Program-made: the position numbers and the translations under genes | In this document: piece after piece, positions 53,401-61,601 of the stretch | Position numbering within the stretch: position 1 is the stretch's first letter | Layout of the letters: each line of letters begins with the position of its first letter | The notes under the pieces: generated by a model | The model's input: only the letters and a program-made list of their open reading frames with translations | Told to the model about the DNA's origin: nothing | The model's database searches: none | From: an uncultured Corynebacterium sp. | GTDB taxonomy: Bacteria; Actinomycetota; Actinomycetes; Mycobacteriales; Mycobacteriaceae | NCBI RefSeq assembly: GCF_946222985.1 | Contig: NZ_CAMIFY010000005.1 | Coordinates: 1-64,000, forward strand | Direction: 5' to 3' | DNA length: 64,000 nucleotides

Positions 53401-53868
53401 GTCTCCGCGTCGATGGACGCTTCGACCGTCTATGCGGCGATGACGGCGGCCATTCTCGCCGGGGTGCCCACGTACCGGCTGAGCTTCCTCACCTTCGACA
53501 CCCAGGTGGCCGACCTCAGCGACCACGTCGACGATCCCCTGCAGCTGCTGCTCGAGATCTCCGTCGGCGGCGGCACGGACATCGCGAGCGCCGTCTCCTA
53601 CGCATCCACTCTGGTGACGGTGCCCACCCGCACGGCCCTGGTTCTCGTCAGCGACTTCGCCGAGGGCGGCTCCGTCGACGAGCTGGTCCACGGCGTGAGG
53701 TCCCTGGCCGAATCCGGGGTCCACTTGATCGGCTGCGCCGCCCTCGACGACGAGGGGGCGGCCGTGTACAACGTCGCCATCGCCGAGGCCGTCGCCGCCG
53801 CGGGGATGCGCGTGGCCTCGTTGAGCCCGCTGCAGTTGGCCCGGTGGGTGGGGGAGGTCCTGTCGTGA
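50491..53868 (+). CDS. DUF5682-VWA fusion (YehM-YehP-like)
   Basis: 1125-residue protein. The N-terminal part (about 15-260) resembles DUF5682/TraB-EreA-like proteins: FFGVRHHSPACARAV (H26, H27), EAIAIELPAEV and LVVVGSFHCLG. The middle (about 260-880) is helical with heat-repeat-like leucine patterns. The C-terminal VWA domain has an intact metal-ion-dependent adhesion site: D970-V-S-A-S974, T1029 (GGGTDIAS) and D1055 (SDFAEGG). In E. coli these halves are two proteins, YehM and YehP. GTG 50491 overlaps the ATPase stop. The fused form would tie the DUF5682 function directly to the VWA that docks on the MoxR ring. Confidence 0.85.
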   Translation: MSRVEELVDALVDGPSPDVMFFGVRHHSPACARAVVAAAEEWRPEAIAIELPAEVAPLLPWVADPGTVAPVAVAVGGASGMGLYPFADFSPELAILRWAHREGVPVHCIDLPAGAEVGDGHGGGGDGGDGSDGVAAGSAPLVDVAGLIDQEAWETRVETPSVGAPWRRVRRAALAVGVGVRMSRSDVDARDRAREATMRACLADLEGTRTLVVVGSFHCLGLVDVDEPPSRPESISEAAVSLVPYGFAELDSRSGYAAGIRDPRWQQGVVEAGGPEGVGRLVAEVVTDVARAMRAAGEPAGTGEVVEAVRVAGDLARLRGVPAPGRREVLEALTTVFAQGSVLGRGRNVAAALQKVMVGDRRGRLVDGAPEPALESHVRELLASLGLPAGEGEGATRVRIDPFKGGRDLERHVVLARLGVLGVPYEKDRTSGRIRGLETRGYTVTCEYGSSTAGRLGVCVAGATLEQAADNTLRRQLAEWSAADGAEPDALLDLVRRSASAALSGPLTVALDAVATRVVPRAGFATALTASELLLGVGGGREASAALLPGDVVARAAEVARDLADAAVRELPGIAGSDDVADAALLYGVVGLLRDHRVRAMASLREMAASGSDLMRGAATAVLAMADDGGGGAGGGDGPGDVPELLGSWVERCVADAGPARSLTGFLLATRGTWCDGELLGGVESRVEAMPDSSFVAALPRLRGAFDPIPPAERESFLDHLAGRIGRAAPQAAAPAVLAANAAADAAAAERLRALGLRDVSFRPATRWRLILGAEPDALGAEAHRMATTLDELYGGPSSDPSGESDGRIDAGRGRGQVSARQWTEDIKALFGDDHLQEIAAAAAERGRGDVVEHLRADDVRPSVELLTTMLNLRGALPESRLRLIRPIIDKVVAELAAALARDLVPALRGAASAVPSRRRTSKLDIPATIRRNLRHVVDVDGTPRVVPATPYFRAPEERTSPWHIIVLVDVSASMDASTVYAAMTAAILAGVPTYRLSFLTFDTQVADLSDHVDDPLQLLLEISVGGGTDIASAVSYASTLVTVPTRTALVLVSDFAEGGSVDELVHGVRSLAESGVHLIGCAALDDEGAAVYNVAIAEAVAAAGMRVASLSPLQLARWVGEVLS

Positions 53869-55454
53869 CGCTTCCCGCGCTGCCTCCGGCCCTGGCCGCT
53901 TCGCTTATCGACGCCCTGCCGTCGCGCTTGAAGCGCCGTGCCTCCGCATTGGCGGCCGATTGCGCCACCTGGGCGGTCGACGAGGGACGCGTCACCGTCG
54001 GCGATCACGTGGTGACGGTGACTTTCGCGGATTCCGGTGGGGGAGACGCAGCCGTCGACGTCACGTGCAGTTGTCTGCTGTCGCCGAAGTGCGCCCACGT
54101 CGGTGCGGTGGCCGTGGCGGCGCCGGTGGACGACAAGCCGGAGGAGGCGCCGGAGCCCGAACCCGCCGAGGCGGACGGCGAAACGGATTCCTCCGACGAC
54201 TCGACCAAGAACGGAAAGTCGTCGCCCACGGATCTCGACCGTCGCCGCGAACTCGCCCGGGGCGCGCTCCGACTCGTCGACGCGGTGCTCGAGCGGGGCA
54301 TCGGGGCGCTGAGCATCGCCGACCATGCCGAGGGGCTGGCGCTCCTCCAGGCAGCCCGGGCCGCGTCGCTGCCGCGATTGGAGAAGGCGCTGACGGGCGT
54401 GGTCGGAGCGTCGAGAAGCATGCGGACCCTGTCGCCGCCGGGCCGCGACGATCTGGCGCGGCGCGTCGGTTCACTGGCGGTGGCGGCCCACGAGTTGGCG
54501 GCGTTCCCCGAATCGAGGTCAGCCGTGGGTGAGGCCCGGCGCACGTACTCCGCGCTCGACGGGCGCGGCACGGGGACCTTCGTTCCGATCGCCGCCGAAC
54601 CCGTCGTGGCGGGGTCGGGATTCGCCGGCGTGGTGGTGACCTTCTCGGACGGCCGCAGCGACGTCCTCCAATTGGCCCACACGCCTCCCGGAGACGCCTC
54701 CGACGTTCCCGCCGCGTGGCACGGGAGGGCGGCGTTGGGCGACCTGCATTGCTCCCATGCGGAACTGGCGCGACATCGACTGCTCATCTCCGGTGGCCGC
54801 ACCAGCGGCGACGGGCGATTGGGGCGCGGGCGGGGAGTGCGCGCGGGCCTCGGCGCCGCCGTCACGCCGGAGGATCTGCGCGGCATCGACGGTTATCGGG
54901 TGCTCACGGGAACCGTGGCGGCGGCGGATCGTTCCCGATTCACTCTCGTGGAGACCGAGCCGGATGGGGCAGTCGACGCCACGCCGGACACGGCCCCCGG
55001 ACCCCGCCACGATCTTTCGTTCTCCGTCGACGCCCGGCGCGCCGGGCTGGTCGGGGTCGTCGAATGGATGCGGGCGCAGGAGACGCTGACCGCCGTCGCC
55101 GGCGCCGACGACGGCGTCGTCGTCCGCATGTGGGGAGATGACGGCGCACAGATCTTTCCGGGGCTGGACCGGCCGCCGTCGACCGGCGCACCGGACTCGG
55201 GCGCGGCGACGACGCCGAACGAACGTGACCTGGTCGCACCCGCGCCCGGAGTCGGGGGACTGTTGGCGGATTGGCTCGAAATGGCGGTCACGGGCGGCGC
55301 CGCGGCACTGCGCACCCGCGAGCGGCGCGTGGCCGCCGACGCCGTGCGCATCGACGACCTCGCCGCTCCGGTGGCGGCCGAATTGCTCCGCGGATTGAAC
55401 GAGAAACCGGACTCGACGGCCGTCGCACGAATTCACGTGTACTTGCGGCGGTGA
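53865..55454 (+). CDS. SWIM zinc-finger protein (YehQ-like)
   Basis: 529-residue protein. The SWIM motif CxCxnCxH is complete: C68, C70, C76 and H78 (VTCSCLLSPKCAHVGAV). It is followed by an acidic linker (about 90-125) and a long region with no known fold. SWIM fingers bind Zn and mediate DNA or protein contacts. GTG 53865 overlaps the preceding TGA, with GGGGAGG 7 nt upstream, so expression is coupled to the VWA protein. No ATPase domain of the SWIM-SNF2 type is present. Confidence 0.82.
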   Translation: MTLPALPPALAASLIDALPSRLKRRASALAADCATWAVDEGRVTVGDHVVTVTFADSGGGDAAVDVTCSCLLSPKCAHVGAVAVAAPVDDKPEEAPEPEPAEADGETDSSDDSTKNGKSSPTDLDRRRELARGALRLVDAVLERGIGALSIADHAEGLALLQAARAASLPRLEKALTGVVGASRSMRTLSPPGRDDLARRVGSLAVAAHELAAFPESRSAVGEARRTYSALDGRGTGTFVPIAAEPVVAGSGFAGVVVTFSDGRSDVLQLAHTPPGDASDVPAAWHGRAALGDLHCSHAELARHRLLISGGRTSGDGRLGRGRGVRAGLGAAVTPEDLRGIDGYRVLTGTVAAADRSRFTLVETEPDGAVDATPDTAPGPRHDLSFSVDARRAGLVGVVEWMRAQETLTAVAGADDGVVVRMWGDDGAQIFPGLDRPPSTGAPDSGAATTPNERDLVAPAPGVGGLLADWLEMAVTGGAAALRTRERRVAADAVRIDDLAAPVAAELLRGLNEKPDSTAVARIHVYLRR

Positions 55455-55468
55455 AAGGATCCTGCCCG

Positions 55469-55474
55469 TAGAAT
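55469..55474 (+). promoter_or_regulatory. Internal promoter candidate within the MoxR-VWA cluster
   Basis: TAGAAT lies in the only sizeable gap of the cluster (55455-55570) and would give a leader of about 90 nt with AAAGGA before ATG 55571. No clear -35 is visible. Confidence 0.4.
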
Positions 55475-55570
55475 CGCCGCCACCGCCCACGGGCCGCGGC
55501 CGAGCCGTCGACCGGGGCGAGACCACGACGCTCGACCACACAGTGACCGACCAAAGGAAATGGGGCGCCG

Positions 55571-56455
55571 ATGTCGGCTTCGACGGCGGAATGGATCGAC
55601 GCGGGGGACTACCTGTTCCTGCTCGACGGCGAGGAGATCCTCGCCAAGAACTCGGCGGGAAAACTCCTCAAGACCGTCCCCGCGAAAGCCCGGAAACTTC
55701 CCGAGTACGACCGTCTCGATGCGTTGCGGACGGCACTGGCCCAGCATCGCGTCCTGTGCTCCGACACGGTGCGGGCGTGGTTCCTGGCCGGGGAGACGAT
55801 CCCGTCTCGGGTCATCGCCGCGGTGTGGCCGGATGCCGCGTGGCGGTCTATGCTCGCCGACGCCGTCGTCGAACACGAAGGGACCGTCGGGTTGCTGCGG
55901 GCCGCCGACGACGACGGGCTCGGACTGGTCGACCTCGACGGTGAAACGGTGACGGTCCCCGTCGACGATGCGACCGTCGTGTCGTTGCCCCACCCGGTGC
56001 TCATGGACGAGCTCGCCGACTGGCGCGAGTTTTCCGTCGAGCTCGGCATCCGGCAGGGCTTCGATCAGCTCTTCCGGGACACGTACGCCAAGCCCGTCGA
56101 CGAGGCGGGCCGTCGCGCGGCCATGGAGAAGTACCGCGACGTGAAGTACGGGCGGACCAACGCGCTGGTCGGCCGCAGCCGTGGCGGCGGCTTCTCGATC
56201 GACTTCTCGGAGGGCGTCAACGGCATCTACGTGGAGGTCACCGAGGACGTCGGTGGGCGGCGAATCGAGACGACGGCCACCCTGGGCATCGCCGAGGACT
56301 ACGACGGCACCGCCACGATGTGGGAGCTGTACTTCTCACGCGACGGTCACCTGGTCAAACCCGACGACGTCGGCCCCGTGACCTGGTCGGAGGGCGTGCG
56401 CATGGCCGAATTCGTCTTCGCCGGCCGCACCATCGAAACGGAGGACGGGAAGTGA
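55571..56455 (+). CDS. DUF4132 protein (YehI C-terminal-like)
   Basis: 294-residue protein. The stretch ELGIRQGFDQLFRDTYAKP matches the hallmark of DUF4132, where a conserved I-QPFKQ-REVY helix occurs. The segment after it (GGGFSIDFSEGVNGIYVEVT, WELYFSR, VRMAEFVFAG) is the expected beta-rich end. E. coli YehI (MolR) is about 1200 residues, so this is only the C-terminal third of that architecture. ATG 55571 follows AAAGGA by about 11 nt. The end overlaps the next gene by GTGA. Confidence 0.72.
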   Translation: MSASTAEWIDAGDYLFLLDGEEILAKNSAGKLLKTVPAKARKLPEYDRLDALRTALAQHRVLCSDTVRAWFLAGETIPSRVIAAVWPDAAWRSMLADAVVEHEGTVGLLRAADDDGLGLVDLDGETVTVPVDDATVVSLPHPVLMDELADWREFSVELGIRQGFDQLFRDTYAKPVDEAGRRAAMEKYRDVKYGRTNALVGRSRGGGFSIDFSEGVNGIYVEVTEDVGGRRIETTATLGIAEDYDGTATMWELYFSRDGHLVKPDDVGPVTWSEGVRMAEFVFAGRTIETEDGK

Positions 56456-59400
56456 GCGTCGGAGCGGTGCGCCCCCTTTCCGACGGCGCCTCGGGGGATC
56501 CGGTGCTCGTCGCGGCGACGTTTTCGGGGATGGGCCGGACCGTCGTCAAGCTCATTCCGGAGGCCCTGGTCGAGGCCGAATCCCTCGCGCAGGCCACCGT
56601 CGGGTTGGAGGCGGGGGGCTCCACGCCGGTCGGACGGACGGCGCAGCGTGCGGTGGGGTTCCCGGCGTGGCCGATCATCAACGACCCCGCCAACGCGCGT
56701 CATGCGCTCAACATCGTCGGCGATCTCGAGTGGGCCCGACGCAACGCGACGAATCAGGCGAAGCGGGTCAAGGAGCGTTTCGACGCCCTCGTCGGTGATC
56801 TGACCCGTTCCGCCCCGCATTTCGTGCCCACGCTGCTCGAGGAACTCGCCCGCATCTACGCCGACGTCGGCAACGATGCCTTCGCCCGCCAGTACTTCGG
56901 ACGCGCGCGCGAGGTCGAGCGCGCCCACGACATCGCCGTCGATCCCGTGCGCCACGAGGCCGTGTTCCTGGAGTTCGCGAACAAGGGAATCGTCGGCGCG
57001 AAGGACCTCACCCGCGAGGCCGGCGACGCCATGGACCGCTTCGACGACGCGGACGAGGCGTTCGAGTACGTCCTGCGCCTGAACTGCTCTCGCATGCGCT
57101 CGGGCAAGGAGCCGTACGCCCATTGCGCCCGGGATCTGCGCAAGGTCGGCAAGGCGGCGGGATTGGCGCCGGCGGAGGTCGACGCCCGGCTTTACGACGA
57201 AGCCGTCGGTCTCGCCGCCTTCGACGCCGCCCCCGGAGGATTCTGGAAGGTCACCCGGGCATCCCTGGTGGCGTGGCTGAAGGACCATCCGGAACGCGCC
57301 GACCACTACCTGGACACCATCCCCGATGAACTGAGCATCGAAGGATGGCTGCGGTTCCTCGAGGACATCGGTGCGTGGGAGAGGCTCATCGCCGACGACG
57401 GCGCGTACCTGCGGTGGACGCAGGCGGTGCTCGCGCGCAACGCCATTCACAAGCTCTCGGACTTCAGTCCCCGATTCCTCGCCGCGATCGAGGCGCAGGG
57501 CGCCTCGCTCGCCGGAACGCCCGTCACGGCCGATTTCGCGTGGCTGCCCGTCGAATACGTCGATGCCCTGACCGCCGCCGGCGTGCGGTGGGTCGAACCA
57601 CGGTATCCGAACAAGTTGACGCGCAGGTCCTGGGCACAGTGGGCGAAACAGGAGCGGCGGACCCGCGACCTCAGCGCGATGATGGAGGACCCGGGAATGC
57701 GGGTCCACGTCCATGACAGCCTGCCGTCGTCGTTCATCGGCGAAAACCTGGGCCTCCTCCTCGAATGCGCCGGGGGACGGCGGCTCGTGGAGATGCGGTT
57801 GCTCGACCTGGCCGTGCGGGTCCGCGAAGCCGGGGGCTCGTTGCCGACGCTCGCGCACCTCCTCGACACGCACCTGAGCCATCTCACCGATGCCCGTCTC
57901 GAAGACGTCAACGCCGACGCCGTGAAGGTCATGCGCGACCTCGACCCCGCGCAGACGCTGGCGAAGGCCATTCGCGCCGGCGTGTTGGCCGAAATGACGA
58001 TCCCCACCGCCGAAGACGCGGCGGCCCGGCTGGCCGCCGAGTCGGACAAACCCCGGCCGGTGAAGGTGTTCGATTCGTATCCGCAGCTCATCGTCACCTG
58101 CGGCGACCGGTTCGAGGTCATCGACGATGGCGAGGTGACGGTGGGGGGACAGCTGCCCGTCGACGCGTACTACCTCGAATTCGCCGCGGCGGTCGGCGAC
58201 GACGTCGTGTTCTTCCACCGCACGGTGAGCAGCTGGACGCCCCACGTGCATTGGCATGGCGCCACGTCGGTGAAGTCGAACGGGTACTTCGGCACCCCGT
58301 ACGCCGCCATGAACCTGCCCGTCGACGGCGGACGCCTGACGGGGGCCGGCATGATCGCCCCCGGCCACACGGACGTTATTGGGCTCGGAGCGGATTTCGC
58401 CTGCACGGCCGACGGCTCGCGCATCTTCGCCAAGGTTCGCGGGAGATTCCTCGAATGGGACTCCGACGCCGGGGAATTGTCCGGAAATGGCGTCGACCCG
58501 GAGAAGCTGCCGGAGATCCTCGGCATCGGGCCGTTGCCGGAGCACGGGGACATCGATGCCGTGCGGGCGTACCCGGCTTTTCCGGCCACCGCCGAGAGTC
58601 CGGGCGGAGTGACCGACGGCCGGCACTTCGCCGTCACCTACTTCGTGGATGACCTGCATGGGGCGACGACTCCGCTGGGGGACTTCCGCTCCCCTCGGCG
58701 TTTCGATTCGGTCATCGTCCGCCCCGGGGGCGGCCACTGGTTCGTCGACGGCGTCCGGCTCCTCGACGCGGGCGACGGCGGATTGCTCATTCGCCACAGT
58801 GGCGTCCTCGACGACCTGCCGGATTCGGCGATCCACTTGCTGCGGCCGCGATCGGAGGAGGCGAGCGCCGCGATGCGTTCCTTCACCGCCGAGGCCGCCG
58901 AAGAACTCCTCGCGGCCATGTCCGCGGAGCCGGGACGCGAGGTGGATGTCGAGGGCGTATTCGATCCCATCGCCACCGAGTGGAGGCCCGCGCGGCGTCG
59001 TGAAGCCCCACCCCGGTCCGTCGACGCCGAAACGGGCACCGACGCGTGGGCGATCGCGGAGCGGCTGCTGGGCACTTCCGATCCGATGCTGGTCGGGGCG
59101 GTGATCGAGGTCGCCGCCGACGTCGCGGCACTGGATCGCGGATTCCGCGCGCTGGATTCCGCCGACGAGGCGCCGGAGGATCGGTTCACCATGTCCGCGG
59201 ATGCCCACTACCTGCTCGGGGACCTGTCGGGGGCGCGTTACCTTGCCGGGGCCGACGAGGACGTGCCCGCAGCGTTGGCGGTGCTCGCCGCCGAACTGGC
59301 GGAGCCGGGATGTTCCGCGGGACATGGAGGCGCGGGAACGCGCGGATTCGTCCGGCACATCGGCCACGAGCGGACCCTGCTCGGGCTGCTGGCCGCCCCG

Positions 59401-60927
59401 GCATTGGATCGCGGACTCGTCCGCGAGATCACCCACTTGTTGCGCGATCTCGTCGCCGAGGGCGTGCTGTGCTCCGGGTGGCGGGCACATCGCGAGCAGG
59501 CGCCTAAGGTCATCGACGATGGCTCGCCCCACTGGGTGGACGGAGCCCTGTACTCCGAGTTGATCAGGGACAACGAAGGCCGGTGGTGGCTGGTCGTCGC
59601 TCCGGACGATGCCGACGACTCCGACGACCGGATGTCCGCCGAAGAGTTCCTGGCGGGTCTCGACGCGCTCGACGCACGCGGGGATCAGGGCCCCGACATC
59701 TCCGCGCAGGTGGAGGCGGTGGCCGCCGGGACGAACCTCACCGACGACGTCGCCCGATTGCTCGTCACGGGTGCCTCCGCCACGAGGGCCCACATGTGGG
59801 GCGCGGTGCAGGCGCACCGCAAGGAAGTGCACAGGGAAGCGCTGGGCATGAAGGCCGCCGCGTTCAAGCGCGCGCTCGAGGCCGTGCAGGAGATGCCGTG
59901 GCCCGTCATCGCCGCGATGGCGCTGGCTGGATTGCCCGACGGCGACGTCTCCGCTGCGATCGTCGACGGCCCCGACGCCGACGCGATGGTCGAGACGTGG
60001 CGGCGGGAAACCGGGGACCTGGGTTTCCGGCTGACCGACTCCGAACGCACCGCCGTCGGCCGCACCGTCCGCGTCCACGCCGACAAGTACATCGACGACA
60101 TTCTCCACCCGCTTCAACTGGACGATCGGGATCCGTTCAGCGTGAACTTCTACGTGGCGCCTTTGTTGGCGCTCGCGTCGTCGCGGGGCGCAGGTGACCC
60201 GATCCGACCGTTCCTGCGGGAACAGTTCCGGCGGTTGTCGGCCGAAATCGAAGAGTCGATGAAGCAGCCGCGGTTCGTCCAATCGGTCAAGGGTGAACTC
60301 GGCGGCGACTACTCGGCAGTGCAGGACGAGGAGAAGCACCAGATCCACCGCGTGCTCACCGAGGGGATCCTCGATGAGCTGCTGGCGGATCTGGAAGCCG
60401 ACGAGTCGGGTGCGGGCTCCGGGAAGTCTCGGGCCGGGACCGATGATGACCCCGACGGTCATCCCATGGATCCGCTCGTCTCGGCGCCGGAGACGGTGTC
60501 GGCCGTCAAGACGAAGCTGGGCCTCGACGAGGACGCCGCGCGGTACTTCCTCCAGGTCCTCGCCCTGGCCGTGCCGTCCGACGCGAACATCCGCGAATGG
60601 AACGGATGGCGCAAGAAGAACATCGACGCCGCGGCCGCGACGTTGGTGGACGAGGGCCTGCTGGTCGAAGCGAAACGCTCCGGCGCCGGCCGCACGCGCT
60701 TCCTGCCCGGCGGATGGTTGGACCCCGCCCCGCGGGAGAAGGGCATGGAGGTCTGGAAGTCACCGCTGTACCTGTTGTGGCGGGACGCGAAGATGCGTCC
60801 GGTCGTGCCGTCGTGCCCGCCGCTGGTGCCGGTGCCCCGGCTGTTCTCCGACGCATGGCGGCGGTACGCCTCGGGTGACGTGCCGGGCTACGAGGAATTG
60901 ACGACGGACCGCCATCGCCGTCGGTAA
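56452..60927 (+). CDS. Giant protein of unknown function in the MoxR-VWA cluster
   Basis: 1491-residue soluble protein with no signal peptide or membrane segment. I do not recognise the family. Residues about 80-300 form helical pairs resembling TPR (LARIYADVGNDAFARQYFGR). The middle (about 540-830) is beta-rich with repeated short strands and aromatic residues (SSWTPHVHWHG, FHRTVSS). The C-terminal 150 residues include a winged-helix-like stretch (DAAAATLVDEGLLVEAKRSG, RTRFLPGGW). GTG 56452 overlaps the DUF4132 stop, with GGAGGA upstream. Its size and coupling suggest it replaces the large N-terminal part of YehI or acts as a target or scaffold. Confidence 0.75.
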   Translation: MSVGAVRPLSDGASGDPVLVAATFSGMGRTVVKLIPEALVEAESLAQATVGLEAGGSTPVGRTAQRAVGFPAWPIINDPANARHALNIVGDLEWARRNATNQAKRVKERFDALVGDLTRSAPHFVPTLLEELARIYADVGNDAFARQYFGRAREVERAHDIAVDPVRHEAVFLEFANKGIVGAKDLTREAGDAMDRFDDADEAFEYVLRLNCSRMRSGKEPYAHCARDLRKVGKAAGLAPAEVDARLYDEAVGLAAFDAAPGGFWKVTRASLVAWLKDHPERADHYLDTIPDELSIEGWLRFLEDIGAWERLIADDGAYLRWTQAVLARNAIHKLSDFSPRFLAAIEAQGASLAGTPVTADFAWLPVEYVDALTAAGVRWVEPRYPNKLTRRSWAQWAKQERRTRDLSAMMEDPGMRVHVHDSLPSSFIGENLGLLLECAGGRRLVEMRLLDLAVRVREAGGSLPTLAHLLDTHLSHLTDARLEDVNADAVKVMRDLDPAQTLAKAIRAGVLAEMTIPTAEDAAARLAAESDKPRPVKVFDSYPQLIVTCGDRFEVIDDGEVTVGGQLPVDAYYLEFAAAVGDDVVFFHRTVSSWTPHVHWHGATSVKSNGYFGTPYAAMNLPVDGGRLTGAGMIAPGHTDVIGLGADFACTADGSRIFAKVRGRFLEWDSDAGELSGNGVDPEKLPEILGIGPLPEHGDIDAVRAYPAFPATAESPGGVTDGRHFAVTYFVDDLHGATTPLGDFRSPRRFDSVIVRPGGGHWFVDGVRLLDAGDGGLLIRHSGVLDDLPDSAIHLLRPRSEEASAAMRSFTAEAAEELLAAMSAEPGREVDVEGVFDPIATEWRPARRREAPPRSVDAETGTDAWAIAERLLGTSDPMLVGAVIEVAADVAALDRGFRALDSADEAPEDRFTMSADAHYLLGDLSGARYLAGADEDVPAALAVLAAELAEPGCSAGHGGAGTRGFVRHIGHERTLLGLLAAPALDRGLVREITHLLRDLVAEGVLCSGWRAHREQAPKVIDDGSPHWVDGALYSELIRDNEGRWWLVVAPDDADDSDDRMSAEEFLAGLDALDARGDQGPDISAQVEAVAAGTNLTDDVARLLVTGASATRAHMWGAVQAHRKEVHREALGMKAAAFKRALEAVQEMPWPVIAAMALAGLPDGDVSAAIVDGPDADAMVETWRRETGDLGFRLTDSERTAVGRTVRVHADKYIDDILHPLQLDDRDPFSVNFYVAPLLALASSRGAGDPIRPFLREQFRRLSAEIEESMKQPRFVQSVKGELGGDYSAVQDEEKHQIHRVLTEGILDELLADLEADESGAGSGKSRAGTDDDPDGHPMDPLVSAPETVSAVKTKLGLDEDAARYFLQVLALAVPSDANIREWNGWRKKNIDAAAATLVDEGLLVEAKRSGAGRTRFLPGGWLDPAPREKGMEVWKSPLYLLWRDAKMRPVVPSCPPLVPVPRLFSDAWRRYASGDVPGYEELTTDRHRRR

Positions 60928-61062
60928 CCTCGGGTAAAGGCCGTTTGCTTCACGACGTCCCGGCCGTTGCTCGCCGGGGCATCGCACGTGATGCGGCCGC
61001 GAAGAACAACAGCATGGCGACTCGGCCCCGACGAGGCATGCGCGACGAAGTGAGGTATCCCG

Positions 61063-61575
61063 ATGACGATGTCCCCCGAAAAGTTCCGCGTCTACGCCCG
61101 ACTGCTCGACGCCGCGGGTGAGCGGGTGCTCACCGACGAGGAGGTCGCCGAGCTCAACGCCCTGACCGAGGGCGACATCGAGGCCTCGGGCCTCGACGCG
61201 CACCTGGGCACCAGTTACGTCGCCGTCGGACCACGCCTGATGAGCATGCGCCTGGAGATCGGCCCCCAGCACCTTCAGCCGTGGGGGCTGGCCAACGGAG
61301 GGGTGTACTCGACACTTGGCGAATCCTGCGGATCCATCGCGGGCTTCATCGCCGCGGGCGCGGACCGCCCCGTCGTCGGGGTGAACAACAACACCGACTT
61401 CTACCGCTCGGCGAAGGCCGGAGACGCGATCATCTCCACGGCGTCGCCCGTGCACCTCGGCCGTACCTCTCAGGTGTGGGAGATCCGCCACACGCGGGAG
61501 GCCGACGGAAAGCTGCTCAGCCGCACGAACCTGCGGCTGGCCGTGCTGCCGAAGGATTCCGGCTCGGGGGAGTGA
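61063..61575 (+). CDS. PaaI-family hotdog thioesterase
   Basis: 170-residue hotdog-fold protein. The conserved stretch is HLQPWGLANGGVYSTLGESCGS, where PaaI enzymes have HxxNG..GG..FTLAD-like residues, with VVGVNNNTDFYRSAKAGD after it. It is predicted to hydrolyse acyl-CoA thioesters; the substrate is unknown. ATG 61063 follows GAGG by 7 nt. In C. glutamicum an orthologous gene sits next to gnd, so the cluster 49391-60927 interrupts that pairing. Confidence 0.83.
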   Translation: MTMSPEKFRVYARLLDAAGERVLTDEEVAELNALTEGDIEASGLDAHLGTSYVAVGPRLMSMRLEIGPQHLQPWGLANGGVYSTLGESCGSIAGFIAAGADRPVVGVNNNTDFYRSAKAGDAIISTASPVHLGRTSQVWEIRHTREADGKLLSRTNLRLAVLPKDSGSGE

Positions 61576-61601
61576 CCCGGCGCCCCGCCGCCGGGGCTCA
61601 C
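61572..61601. terminator. Hairpin spanning both convergent stop codons
   Basis: GTGA-CCCGGCG (61572-61582) pairs with CGCCGGG (61589-61595) and TCAC (61598-61601), with a GC bulge. The stop codons of the thioesterase (61573-61575) and of the ABC exporter (61598-61600) lie in the base of the stem. Confidence 0.5.

Noticed and set aside
56347..60462. Second long antisense open frame opposite the 1491-residue gene
   Set aside because: The plus strand has a coupled start, a ribosome site and protein-like composition; the minus frame is rich in Arg, Gly and His with no recognisable motif.
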